Shown here piece by piece: positions 7,681 to 16,739 of a stretch of DNA of 64,000 nucleotides. Numbering within the stretch: the stretch's first letter is position 1; every line of letters begins with the position of its first letter. The DNA lies in NCBI GenBank assembly GCA_943846615.1, contig OX044354.1, positions 2,001,001 to 2,065,000 of the forward strand. The letters are read 5' to 3'. The position numbers and the translations under genes were made by a program. Source of the DNA: an uncultured Amylibacter sp. (GTDB taxonomy: Bacteria > Pseudomonadota > Alphaproteobacteria > Rhodobacterales > Rhodobacteraceae). The notes under the pieces were generated by a model. The model did not search any database, was not told where the DNA came from, and saw nothing but the letters and a program-made list of their open reading frames with translations.

Positions 7681-9127
7681 GTTAGTTGAGCTAACGACCT
7701 TGAAGGTCAAAGCAATTATTTGGTGTACGTGCGCATTAGTAATCGGCATGCTGTCGGTGTGGATATGGACAAATTCGAATGCTGCGTGGGATAACTATCT
7801 GAATAAATCATACCGAGCCGGATACGAGCTGTATGGGAGCCTTACAAAAGGCGAACCGGCGCCAACTGGCGTTGAGATTATGAAGATGGACAAGTTACCA
7901 AAGGTACAAAAAGTCATCTACCCGACTGTTGTGTCAATCCTATCGCATCAAAGTTCACCAATCCAAAGTACACAATTACAACTGACGATCCATTCGAGTG
8001 ATTTAAAATATCCGATTGCGAAACTGGAACAAAACATTAACGACACTCCTGCCCAGCAGTTAGGGAATGTCATAAGGTTCTTAGCAAGCTTTTGCAGTGA
8101 TCCCATTCTTTACACTCAACGTGCAGATCAAATATGGTTACGTGTGGATGGTACGAAAATCTGGTCCTGCGATGCTGCACCAACTGATTATCGCCTTTTG
8201 GCTGCTGCCATTGTGTTTTTCGGCATAGCGATTTTACTAGTACAGATAGATACGACAACTGCTATGTTCACGACGTTTTCATCTGCATTGCGAAATCAAA
8301 GCCAATTCAACGGAAAACATACGTTCGAAGCACAAGGGCCACGAGAATTGCGCGAGATTATTGAAACCGTAAACGACTACTTTGAATTTGAACGCGAAAA
8401 ACTGACAAAGCGCGCAATGGTTATGTCTGGCGTTAGTCATGATTTAGGTACACCCGCGACAAGACTTCGCCTTAGGACTGCATTGATTGAAGACAAAGAA
8501 TTACGTAAGCGCCTTGAAGGTGACATAGATCAAATGACCAGTATGATTGAAGGTGTTTTAACATACACCAGATCAGAGATAGACTCTGAGGAAACGCGCC
8601 GAATTTCATTAACGTCTTTGGTTGAATCGATTGTTGCTGATTACGCAGATGTCGGTAGGCCTGTTACGTTTGAACAGGCTTCCCACCAAGAGATTGAAAC
8701 TCCAGGATCAGTCTTTAACGCGCGTGCTCACGCTACCTTAGCACCAGCAGAAGATGCACGCCGCGTTCTTGCATATGTCCGCCCGATGTCCATGCGTCGA
8801 GCGATCACGAACTTAATTGACAATGCTTTAAAGTACGGACGTCGCGCCACTGTCTCAATTTTAACAACGTCGACCACAGCAACCATCTTGGTCGAAGACG
8901 AGGGTAACGCATTAACGGTGGATCAACTGAATGCACTTACCGCGCCGTTTTTACGCGGTGAAAACTCCAACTATATTGAGGGCACGGGTTTAGGGCTTAC
9001 GATTGTATCAACAATAGCTAAACAACATCGAGGAACATTGATGTTTGAAAAGACTTCTGTGGGTGTCCGCGCGAAACTTAAAATTGGTCGTATAAACCAC
9101 GACACTGATGTCACAGACAGATTATAA
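7673..9127 (+). CDS. Sensor histidine kinase partner of the GltR-like regulator
   Basis: Membrane histidine kinase (484 residues). A first membrane helix (about 13-33) and a second (about 178-198) flank a periplasmic sensor domain containing two Cys. A HAMP-like stretch follows, then the H-box VSHDLGTPATRLRLR, N-box NLIDNALKYG and G2-box GTGLGLTIV. Two departures from consensus are visible: the usual Arg after HDL is Gly, and the G1 motif reads DEGNA rather than DxGxG. It is translationally coupled to the regulator (8-bp overlap). In the Pseudomonas system the equivalent sensor responds to a sugar-derived ligand; the signal here is unknown. Confidence 0.85.
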   Translation: MGKLVELTTLKVKAIIWCTCALVIGMLSVWIWTNSNAAWDNYLNKSYRAGYELYGSLTKGEPAPTGVEIMKMDKLPKVQKVIYPTVVSILSHQSSPIQSTQLQLTIHSSDLKYPIAKLEQNINDTPAQQLGNVIRFLASFCSDPILYTQRADQIWLRVDGTKIWSCDAAPTDYRLLAAAIVFFGIAILLVQIDTTTAMFTTFSSALRNQSQFNGKHTFEAQGPRELREIIETVNDYFEFEREKLTKRAMVMSGVSHDLGTPATRLRLRTALIEDKELRKRLEGDIDQMTSMIEGVLTYTRSEIDSEETRRISLTSLVESIVADYADVGRPVTFEQASHQEIETPGSVFNARAHATLAPAEDARRVLAYVRPMSMRRAITNLIDNALKYGRRATVSILTTSTTATILVEDEGNALTVDQLNALTAPFLRGENSNYIEGTGLGLTIVSTIAKQHRGTLMFEKTSVGVRAKLKIGRINHDTDVTDRL

Positions 9128-9436
9128 AGCGATTTTCGAGTAAACAGAGCATACCAATATTGAACGATCCTTTATATTGATTTGTGAGAAACAAGGTTCT
9201 CTCAACCTGAATCTTAGAAACACTTTCCCAAAAGGTAACTTTCGACCCAAACCCGCCGTTTGCAACGCTCGATTTTTAAAACCTCAGTTTCCTAGAAACG
9301 GACATTGGGCGAAAGCAACATATGTTTGATGTGAGAACTTCAACTAAGGGAAAATCGAACATCAGGTTGAGGTTCGATTTCGAAAAATTTGCGATGCTGG
9401 TTAACCTACATATAGCTGAAGTCCTTTGCCATTGCT
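9128..9436. other. Intergenic stretch, nothing recognised
   Basis: A 309-bp gap between convergent genes. A short plus-strand frame at 9322-9546 runs into the downstream gene and has no family resemblance. Only a weak imperfect hairpin (around 9184-9203) is visible, without a T-run, so no terminator is claimed. Confidence 0.4.
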
Positions 9437-9817
9437 TTAATCCTCTCGCCACCCAAAGTACTCTTTCACAGGTCCGGAAAAACTTAACCCCATGCCAATC
9501 AATGCAACTGCAAAGCCTACAAAGGCTTTCGACGGGATCGAGATGATGAAATCAAAAACAATTGCAGTGCGCAGGCCCACGATGGATCGTTTTAATATTG
9601 AGGTTACAATGGCCGCGAAGGTTGCGACATAGCCCAGCATCGTCCAGAAAATCATGGTCACCGCCGATGGCCCGCTAACGCTGCCGACTTTGAGGTCGAA
9701 GTATTTGAAGCCAACTAGGAGGCCGACTGCGAGTAAAATCTTCAGCGCGTTCAGGATAAATATCGCGCGTAAAAGCGGAGGTTTCTTGCGGCCAATATCG
9801 GTGTTTAAAGTAGTCAT
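9437..9817 (-). CDS. Small integral membrane protein of unknown function
   Basis: A 126-residue protein with four hydrophobic segments (roughly residues 17-38, 48-72, 80-95 and 98-113). The frame opens at 9832, but the ATG at 9817 is preceded by AAAGGAC at good spacing and is preferred. The soluble ends are short (N-terminal TDIGRKKPP, C-terminal EYFGWRED). I do not recognise the family. It is 55 bp downstream of the dehalogenase gene on the same strand and may be co-transcribed with it. Confidence 0.6.
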   Translation of the reverse strand: MTTLNTDIGRKKPPLLRAIFILNALKILLAVGLLVGFKYFDLKVGSVSGPSAVTMIFWTMLGYVATFAAIVTSILKRSIVGLRTAIVFDFIISIPSKAFVGFAVALIGMGLSFSGPVKEYFGWRED

Positions 9818-9872
9818 TTTTTGTCCTTTCAAATGTTAGATGGCGGCACAAATGCGCACCGCGACAGTATGC

Positions 9873-10814
9873 TTAGACACGCGTCAGCCAGTCAGCCAAG
9901 CCCTTGCCGATTTCATCGGGATATTGTTCTTGGATAAAGTGTCCGCCGTTGCCTAAATAGATCGTTTCGATATTGGTAAGGTTCGCTTTGATCCAAGCGG
10001 CTGCTTCCATGGGAATTACCGCCCCTGGACTGACATGGAACATTAGCTTGGGAAAGGTACTAGCGGCTACGAAATCCGAGTTGGCTTGAACAATTTCATG
10101 CACATCCGAAGGGCTGCCCGCCATTGGAATTTCGCGTGGCCAATCCAGAATGATTTGGCGCGAAGCCGGTGTCGGGAAAGGCCGGTTGTATTCGGCCATA
10201 ACTTCTTCGCTCAGCCCAGCACCGTCGTGGCGCATGAAAGCGTCGAGGAAAAGATTTTGATCTAAGATCATTTGTTCGCCAACGCCAGGTGTGCGAATGC
10301 CGGTCATGAATTGCACCATCTCTGGCCCAAGAACGTTGATATCTTTGATCGGCATAAAGGGAGGCGCCATCGCCTCCATGAACGCAATCGCTGCGATCCG
10401 ATCGGGTCTTGTCCGTGCATAGTGCCATCCTAACGCCGATCCCCAATCGTGAATCACCAAGACGGCATCTTGCAAGTCAAGGCTATCGAGAAAGGCATGC
10501 AAGTATTCAGCGCTTTCCAGATACGTGTCGGTCATTGCAGGTTTGTCGCTGTCTCCCATCCCCATCAGGTCAGGAGCAATAGCTCGATGGCCATTGGTGA
10601 CATACGGAATGACGTTTCTCCAAAGATAAGACGAAGTTGGATTGCCGTGTAAAAATACGACAGGACGGCCTTCTCCTTCGTCAAGGTAGCTCATTTGATG
10701 GCCTAAAACAGTCGTGCGTTTCTTTTCATACGACATAGCTAAGCTGGGCATGGGCGCCAGTGCCGAGGCTGCAACCGTTGCGGCAGTCGTTTGCAGGAAG
10801 AATCTGCGTTTCAT
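9873..10814 (-). CDS. Tat-exported haloalkane dehalogenase
   Basis: Alpha/beta-hydrolase of 313 residues. The start at 10814 is chosen because AAAAGGAG precedes it and it begins a twin-arginine signal (MKRRFFLQTTAATVAASALA). The pattern is that of subfamily-II haloalkane dehalogenases: halide-binding Asn58 in HGNPTSSYLW, nucleophile Asp123 and Trp124 in IHDWGSALG, catalytic Glu147 in AFMEAM, and His292 in NGGHFIQEQ. Such enzymes hydrolyse carbon-halogen bonds to an alcohol and a halide. The signal places it in the periplasm or outside, which is unusual for characterised members. A LysR regulator is divergent and probably controls it. True substrate is unknown. Confidence 0.85.
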   Translation of the reverse strand: MKRRFFLQTTAATVAASALAPMPSLAMSYEKKRTTVLGHQMSYLDEGEGRPVVFLHGNPTSSYLWRNVIPYVTNGHRAIAPDLMGMGDSDKPAMTDTYLESAEYLHAFLDSLDLQDAVLVIHDWGSALGWHYARTRPDRIAAIAFMEAMAPPFMPIKDINVLGPEMVQFMTGIRTPGVGEQMILDQNLFLDAFMRHDGAGLSEEVMAEYNRPFPTPASRQIILDWPREIPMAGSPSDVHEIVQANSDFVAASTFPKLMFHVSPGAVIPMEAAAWIKANLTNIETIYLGNGGHFIQEQYPDEIGKGLADWLTRV

Positions 10815-10859
10815 GGTGTTCTCCTTTTCAACCAGATAGTCATAAGTTACGGATTGAAA

Positions 10860-10899
10860 TTTGACCTTTAAACAGCTTAAAATATCCATATTGGTCAAA
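10860..10899. promoter_or_regulatory. Inverted repeat between dehalogenase and LysR genes
   Basis: TTTGACC (10860-10866) and GGTCAAA (10893-10899) are exact inverted repeats 26 bp apart in the 105-bp divergent promoter region. Position and spacing suit a LysR-type tetramer or a pair of operator half-sites. The assignment to the adjacent regulator is inferred. Confidence 0.4.
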
Positions 10900-10919
10900 A
10901 ATTTAACCACGAGGCTAAA

Positions 10920-11810
10920 ATGGACTGGACGGCAATACCTTATTTTCTTGCAGCAGTGCGAGCGGGAACGTTGCGAGGTGCAGCCCAAGCGACAGGAGCC
11001 ACCCACGCCACGGTCAAGCGTCATATCGAAGTGTTGGAAAACAGTTACGGTGTGCAACTGTTTCGCCGTACACGGCGTGGGATGGAGCTGACATCTGCTG
11101 GGCGTGACTTATTGCCAGTGGTTGAAGAAGCAGAGATGAAGGTTATGGAGGCTCGCAAGCGTGTACAAGGACTAGACAAAGAAGAAACAGGAGTTGTACG
11201 GTTTTCGACCACCGGCACCTTGGTTTATGAAATTATTTCCCCAATCTTGGCTCGGTTCAGCAAGTCTTTTCCCGAAATTGATCTGGAAATTCACGTCTCT
11301 GACCGTTTCGAAGACATCAATCGCCTCCAGACCGACGTTTCATTAAGGTTCGCCCATGATGTCCAAGACGATGTGACCGCACGTAAATTTTATCCAATGG
11401 CGCTTATTCCGATGGCGAGCAGAGAATATCTTGAGAAAGCCCTCCCAATTTCTGGCCCGCAAGGTGAAGGTCTCAACTGGATCGGATGGGATAAAGCAGA
11501 GCGGAATCCGGAATGGCTGCAGAGTACCGCCTTTCCTGCGGCGGAGGTTCGTCACGCGACGACCGATCCAGTTTTGCAACTCGGCCTTGCGCGTCAAGGC
11601 TTGGGAATGATTAACTCATCGGTCTATTTTGCAACGATCTACCCGGAATTGATCCCTGTTCCAGGGGCTGCACCAGTTTTAGATAGAAACCTTTGGCTCT
11701 TGTTTCACTCAGAGTTGCGACGCACGGTTCGCGTGCGGAGATTTATCGACTTCATGAGTAAAGAACTCATTGCTCTAAAACCGCTCCTGCAAGCCGGAAT
11801 GATTGATTAG
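10920..11810 (+). CDS. LysR-family transcriptional regulator
   Basis: A 296-residue regulator. An N-terminal winged helix (residues 2-60; ATGATHATVKRHIEVLENSYGVQLFRR) is followed by a linker helix and a LysR substrate-binding domain from about residue 92. The segment DVSLRFAHDVQDDVTARKFYPMALIPMASREYL is typical of the GcvA/DsdC-like branch. The gene is divergent from the haloalkane dehalogenase across a short promoter region, so control of that gene, and of itself, is the likely job. The inducer cannot be told from sequence. Confidence 0.85.
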   Translation: MDWTAIPYFLAAVRAGTLRGAAQATGATHATVKRHIEVLENSYGVQLFRRTRRGMELTSAGRDLLPVVEEAEMKVMEARKRVQGLDKEETGVVRFSTTGTLVYEIISPILARFSKSFPEIDLEIHVSDRFEDINRLQTDVSLRFAHDVQDDVTARKFYPMALIPMASREYLEKALPISGPQGEGLNWIGWDKAERNPEWLQSTAFPAAEVRHATTDPVLQLGLARQGLGMINSSVYFATIYPELIPVPGAAPVLDRNLWLLFHSELRRTVRVRRFIDFMSKELIALKPLLQAGMID

Positions 11811-12452
11811 CGGAAGCTTTGAAGGTTACCCTCGAAATTAGGCATGCCTACAAGCAAAAACACAAGGCTGATTTTACGAGGAGTCCCCAAAATTTGCGCC
11901 CTAGATATCTGTAATTGTGGCACGTTGAGACGAGATGGAATTGGACTGACGGCATCGTTGGATGAATAAATTTTTAAACTTCGCGTGATTTCCATCCAGA
12001 TTCACCTTAAGATGTTGCTCACATAAAAATTTATTACTTTTAGCTGTGGCGGTATTGCAACAAATAAGCGTTCGAAGAAACAACTGCAAGTAGAGGCTGA
12101 AAAACAAAACCAAAACAATAGGTTATCGAAAATGCAAGCCAGTTTTTCGTGTGAAAAATACAGTATTCATAAGTAATGTACCAATTAATATTTTATAAAC
12201 TTAAAGTTTCACCACTAAAAAGCCCAATTTGGGTAACAATCTGTCTTATAAATGTCTGGTGTGAATGGTTCAGACACGGGGTTGCAGTCAGATAGGTTCC
12301 ACAAATAATTTTTGTGTGAGACAAATTGAGGGAAGCCGCAATTGGAAAATAAGTAGATCAAAAGAGTATCTATGTTTGAGAATAAAAATAAGATTAACCG
12401 ATTTGGGTGGTCGGCAATTTTAAAAGTTAGGAGAGGGAATATTTAACAAATT
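11811..12452. other. Long AT-rich intergenic region upstream of signalling locus 1
   Basis: 642 bp with no supported gene. Short frames on the minus strand (for example 11807-11995 and 11901-12113) have no ribosome site or recognisable features. A 6-bp inverted repeat (TGTCTG at 12253-12258, CAGACA at 12271-12276) is the only symmetry noticed. I looked for peptide genes like those at 47.4-47.7 kb and saw none. The promoter of the PP2C gene must lie here. Confidence 0.5.
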
Positions 12453-13538
12453 ATGAATAGTTTAACCAAAGAGAACAACGCCCACTCTAGTAAAAAAACG
12501 ACACTAAATCGTGGTGGATTAAATCAATTCTTAACTCTTGACGACATCAAGAAAACATCTGTTTTGCAAGAAGTCTCGGGCAGCTTTAAAAAGCTCTTCA
12601 GACGGATTGCTTTTGGCAAAGTTAAGGACATCCAGTTTAAGATTGCATCCCTAAGCGACCAAGGCCAACGTGATTATCAGCAGGACGCAATCATTGTTGA
12701 AGAGTTGGGCGAGGGTTTGGCTTTTGCGGCTCTTTCCGACGGAATGGGTGGTCACGCCGCAGGGGACATTGCCGCAACGCTTGCAGTAGATACAATTCGT
12801 GCCAAGCTATTGGCCGAGATCTCTGAGGCAGATGATCTTGGGAAATTGCAAAAATTATTTTCTGATTGTGTCGATGAGGCCAACAAAGCAATTTCAGAAC
12901 ATACAGAAAAAGACCCAAAAACCGAAGGCATGGGGGCCACACTGGTTGTTGCGTTCGTGCGCGACCACAAATTGTACTGGCTTTCGATTGGGGACTCGCC
13001 GCTCTATTTGTGGCGAAATAAGAAGTTTTATCAATTGAACCAGGATCATTCTATGGCACCGGCGTTGGATATGATGGCCAGCAAAGGTTTGATGACTGCA
13101 GAGGAAGCACGCGCACATCCCAGTCGCAATAATCTGACGTCTGCACTAAACCATCAGACGCCCGAAATGATTGATATCTGCGAAACCCCACTGGATTTGA
13201 TCCCGGGTGACTTGATCCTAATTTCCAGTGATGGGTTGCAAACAATGCAAGACAAAGAAATTGCAAAGACTTTAAACTCATCTGTGGATCGTGATCCACA
13301 GTATATCTGCTCCGCATTGCTCGGTGCAGTTATTGATTTGGCAGACCCCGATCAAGACAACATCGGTGTTGTTGCTATGAAGGTAGAGGCAATTACTGCG
13401 TTTGACATTGCACAAAAAGAACGCGCTGAAATTGAAGCGCATCGTATGAAAGAAATTTCTGCACTTGAAGATGCCGCCTTGGATGAAATCGCAAGGCAAG
13501 ATAAAAAACGAGGAGAAACAGATGCTAAAACTAAATAA
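12453..13538 (+). CDS. PP2C-family Ser/Thr protein phosphatase
   Basis: A 361-residue metal-dependent phosphatase. Core motifs are SLSDQGQRDYQQDA (metal Asp, residues 67-80), ALSDGMGGHAAGDIAA, a KTEGMGATLV segment, SIGDSPLYL, and near the end ISSDGLQ and DNIGVV. It removes phosphate from Ser/Thr in proteins. An unusual 65-residue N-terminal extension precedes the domain. The next gene overlaps its 3' end by 17 bp, and a membrane kinase lies at the end of the same run, so it probably reverses that kinase. GGAGAGGG lies about 17 bases upstream of the ATG, which is rather far for a ribosome site. Confidence 0.88.
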   Translation: MNSLTKENNAHSSKKTTLNRGGLNQFLTLDDIKKTSVLQEVSGSFKKLFRRIAFGKVKDIQFKIASLSDQGQRDYQQDAIIVEELGEGLAFAALSDGMGGHAAGDIAATLAVDTIRAKLLAEISEADDLGKLQKLFSDCVDEANKAISEHTEKDPKTEGMGATLVVAFVRDHKLYWLSIGDSPLYLWRNKKFYQLNQDHSMAPALDMMASKGLMTAEEARAHPSRNNLTSALNHQTPEMIDICETPLDLIPGDLILISSDGLQTMQDKEIAKTLNSSVDRDPQYICSALLGAVIDLADPDQDNIGVVAMKVEAITAFDIAQKERAEIEAHRMKEISALEDAALDEIARQDKKRGETDAKTK

Positions 13539-15108
13539 AAAACTGCTGACAGGATTATTGACGGCGGCAACCTGTTTAACCGTGGGTACCTCAGTGTCCG
13601 CACAGGATGCGCAAATCAACCTTAAGTCGGTGGATGGCTCAGCCAGCCTGCAAGGTAATTTGATTGAATTTGTCGATGGCTTTTACACGATCGATACAGA
13701 TCTTGGACGTTTCCGTGTATCTGCCGCTCGGATGACATGTGAAGGCGATGCATGCCCAACAATCATTGCAAGTGATGCAAACGTAATCTTTGCTGGATCC
13801 GATACTATTGGCCTTGGATTGATGCCATTGTTATTGACTGGATTCGCAAACACACAAGGCGCCGAAATCGATGTACGTAACGGTACACAAGCAGGTGAAG
13901 TTATTGCCGATGTTATCGGTGACGAGGGGTTTGGCGACAAAATTGGCCAATACTTAATCTCTTCCAAGACATCCTCCGCAGCGTTCACGGCGCTTGCAGA
14001 CAAATCAGCAACGATTGGCATGGCGTCGCGTCGTATAACACGTGACGAAGCGAGAATCTTAAAAACTGCGGGCGCTGGATCGATGGTATCGGCAGATAGT
14101 GAACGCGTTATCGCCGTAGATAGTATCGTTGTTATTGTGCATCCTTCAAATCCGGTATCGCGCATTTCATTTGAACAACTGGCTGCAATCTATTCTGGTG
14201 AAATTTCAAACTGGAATCAAATTGGTGGATCAGATCAAGTGATTGCACCTTTCACCCGGTCAGAAAATTCCGCTACGCGCGGCACATTTGAGCGCGCTAT
14301 ATTCGCGCAATCACGCGGTAAAATTGGATCATCTATTGAAAGTGTTGGAACGAACAATGACATGGCTGCAGCCGTCAATGCTGACCAAGGTGGAATTGGA
14401 TATGTTGGGTTTGCGTTCCAGCGCGGTGCAAAACCATTGAACCTGACAAACACCTGTGGGATTACTGTTTCCCCAACAACGTTCAGTGCTAAAACCGAAG
14501 AATACCCAATGGGGCAACGGATGTATTTGTACAACCGCACCGACAACCTTCCAACAGAAGCGTCGGACTTCCTGGCCTATGCACAGTCACAAGATGCGGA
14601 TGGTGTTATTGCTAAATCAGGTTTTATTGATCTTGGGGTCGAACGCCTGAGTCAAAACTTTACCGGTAATCGTATGCAGGAAATCATTAACAACACGTCG
14701 GATCAATTTGAATTGGGCTTAATGCGAGAGCTGTTGGTGGAAATGCTACAATGGGAACGCTTATCAACGACACTTCGTTTCAAATCGGGGTCATCTCGTT
14801 TGGATCGAAAAGCTGAAAACGATGTTAAACGTTTGATCGATTACCTTGAATCTTTGCCGTTGGGTGCCGAAGTGGCCGTTGTTGGTTTCACGGACAGCGA
14901 TGGTGCTTTCGAAGCAAATCGCGGACTTTCAATCAACCGCTCAGCGGAAGCTGCAAAGGCAATCCAAGCATTGGCAGCTGGGCGTCTAAGCAACGTAAAA
15001 TTTGTGTCTAAAGGATTTGGTGAACTGTCTCCTGCAGCTTGTAATACCAGTGGCGCAGGGAAAGCGATTAATCGCCGCGTCGAAGTATGGGTGCGTACAC
15101 CGTCATAA
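13522..15108 (+). CDS. Periplasmic PstS-like binding domain fused to OmpA peptidoglycan-binding domain
   Basis: A 528-residue exported protein. The start at 13522 has GAGGAG upstream and begins a signal peptide (KLLTGLLTAATCL..., cleavage after VSA). A short N-terminal domain with two Cys is followed by a phosphate-binding-like module (about residues 80-345; GSDTIG, SKTSSAAF, IGMASRRIT, EISNWNQIGG, TRSENSATRGTFE). The C-terminal OmpA-like domain has RFKSGSSRLD, VVGFTDSDG and a closing INRRVEVWV. It presumably senses a periplasmic ligand while tied to the cell wall. It overlaps the phosphatase gene by 17 bp. The true ligand may not be phosphate. Confidence 0.85.
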   Translation: MLKLNKKLLTGLLTAATCLTVGTSVSAQDAQINLKSVDGSASLQGNLIEFVDGFYTIDTDLGRFRVSAARMTCEGDACPTIIASDANVIFAGSDTIGLGLMPLLLTGFANTQGAEIDVRNGTQAGEVIADVIGDEGFGDKIGQYLISSKTSSAAFTALADKSATIGMASRRITRDEARILKTAGAGSMVSADSERVIAVDSIVVIVHPSNPVSRISFEQLAAIYSGEISNWNQIGGSDQVIAPFTRSENSATRGTFERAIFAQSRGKIGSSIESVGTNNDMAAAVNADQGGIGYVGFAFQRGAKPLNLTNTCGITVSPTTFSAKTEEYPMGQRMYLYNRTDNLPTEASDFLAYAQSQDADGVIAKSGFIDLGVERLSQNFTGNRMQEIINNTSDQFELGLMRELLVEMLQWERLSTTLRFKSGSSRLDRKAENDVKRLIDYLESLPLGAEVAVVGFTDSDGAFEANRGLSINRSAEAAKAIQALAAGRLSNVKFVSKGFGELSPAACNTSGAGKAINRRVEVWVRTPS

Positions 15109-15208
15109 AAGGGGGGTGTCCCAGTCTCGCCGTAGGGCACGTATTTAAGTCAGATAATGGTCCCTTTGAAAGAAAAGTGACCTTAATGATCAGGATTAAG
15201 GAAGAAAA

Positions 15209-16669
15209 ATGTTTAGGAACCACAAACTAAGCAAGAAACAAAAGGCAAAGTGTCGTACCAATCGCCATGTGATAAACGCTGTTACTAGTATTTTTGTTGC
15301 AACGTTGGGGATGAGCCAAGTGCCACAAATTGCATCCGCCCAAAGTGTTACGCAAGTCGAATTCGATGGTGGTAAATCACGTGTGAACTTGTCTGGGCGA
15401 TTACGTACGCTAAATCAGGCAATGTCAGGCGCTGCGTGCCAAATAGGAGCCGGTATCGATGTCGAAACAGCCCGCGCGCGCCTGTTTGAAGCACGCACAG
15501 CCTTTGGCAGTATTATTCGCGCACTTCGCGAAGGCGATATTGCCATTGGTGTGCCGACAGTCGAACGAAGGGCCCGTATCTTATCTAAAATTTGGGAAAT
15601 CGAACAGGAATGGGTGAAAGTCAAATTTGCGGCTGACAAAATTCTAGGTGGAATACGCATTCCGGAGTATGTCGACGTAATTTCCCAAAAGACAGATAAA
15701 CAACACCAAGTGTTGAATGACTTGCTCTCCGAAATTGTTGCACATTATTCCAATCCGGCGGAAATGCTGACAGGCGATGCTTTTCGAATTAACGTTGCTG
15801 GCCGCCAACGCACATTATCCGAAAAGATGGCAAAAGAAATTTGCGGTATTGCGTCGAAGCAACCCGTTTTCGGAAAAGTTTCAGATATCGAACAAACGTT
15901 CGCGCTTTTTGAAAAATCGTTGACAGCGCTTGAATTTGGCTTGCCAAGTGCTGGTATTGCGCCGCCGCCAAATGAATTCGTAACAGGCAAGCTTATCGAG
16001 GTTCGCATTAAATGGCTTCATGCCCGTTACAAGGCGATCGAGACGGCCAAGGATACCAATGACCTTGAACGAAAAAATAGACAGTTTGTTGCGTTACGCA
16101 AAGAAATGAACAATGTTGTCACACTTTATATGACATCGACATTGGGTCAAAAGCAGGCGTACCAGGCGCCATTGGCAAAATTTGGCAAAGAGATTCTTTC
16201 AAAATGGGCATTAGACGAGAAAGTCCTAAATGCTGTTGTTGCGCAAAACACTGCAAACAAAGATATCACGCAAGCAGAGATTTTCGAACTTGATCGTAGA
16301 TGGCGTTCCGAAGTTAATACAGGCGGTGATCGTCCGTTGATAGATGAAATGTATTCACGCGATCTGTCCAATTGGCTATTCGTTAATCAAGTTGAATCAT
16401 CTGGCCTTATCACCGAAGTTTTTGTGACTGATAACAAAGGTTTAAACGTAGGTGTCAGTTCAGCAACCAGTGATATCTGGCAAGGTGATGAGCCAAAATG
16501 GACAGAACCATTTTACAAGAACAACATTGAACCTTTCATTACTGATGTTGTATTTGATCAATCTACTGGTTTTTTCCAAAGCCATCTGTCGCTTCCCGTT
16601 CGCGACCCCCAAACTGGCGCTGCGATTGGCGCGATCACATTTGGAATTAACGTTCAAGCGTTCCTATAA
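15209..16669 (+). CDS. Periplasmic protein with duplicated PilJ-type sensor domain
   Basis: A 486-residue protein with a long basic start and hydrophobic export segment (about residues 22-45). Two PilJ-type four-helix modules follow, each opened by a GRxRTLxxxM motif (GRLRTLNQAM near residue 63, GRQRTLSEKM near residue 200). In PilJ and NIT-type receptors this motif fronts a ligand-sensing bundle. The last 110 residues resemble a Cache-like sensor (TEVFVTDNKGLNVG, LSLPVRDPQTGAAIGAITFGIN). There is no cytoplasmic signalling domain, so it must work through another protein, most simply the membrane kinase downstream. A ribosome site AAGGAAG precedes the ATG. Confidence 0.75.
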   Translation: MFRNHKLSKKQKAKCRTNRHVINAVTSIFVATLGMSQVPQIASAQSVTQVEFDGGKSRVNLSGRLRTLNQAMSGAACQIGAGIDVETARARLFEARTAFGSIIRALREGDIAIGVPTVERRARILSKIWEIEQEWVKVKFAADKILGGIRIPEYVDVISQKTDKQHQVLNDLLSEIVAHYSNPAEMLTGDAFRINVAGRQRTLSEKMAKEICGIASKQPVFGKVSDIEQTFALFEKSLTALEFGLPSAGIAPPPNEFVTGKLIEVRIKWLHARYKAIETAKDTNDLERKNRQFVALRKEMNNVVTLYMTSTLGQKQAYQAPLAKFGKEILSKWALDEKVLNAVVAQNTANKDITQAEIFELDRRWRSEVNTGGDRPLIDEMYSRDLSNWLFVNQVESSGLITEVFVTDNKGLNVGVSSATSDIWQGDEPKWTEPFYKNNIEPFITDVVFDQSTGFFQSHLSLPVRDPQTGAAIGAITFGINVQAFL

Positions 16670-16739
16670 ACGTACCAATTACGAAACGCCGAACAGGCGT
16701 TTCGCATCAAACGATTGCTAAATTGATAAGGTAAGACTC

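Noticed and set aside
9184..9203. Weak hairpin after the sensor kinase gene
   Set aside because: Stem short and imperfect, with no T-run; not strong enough to call a terminator.
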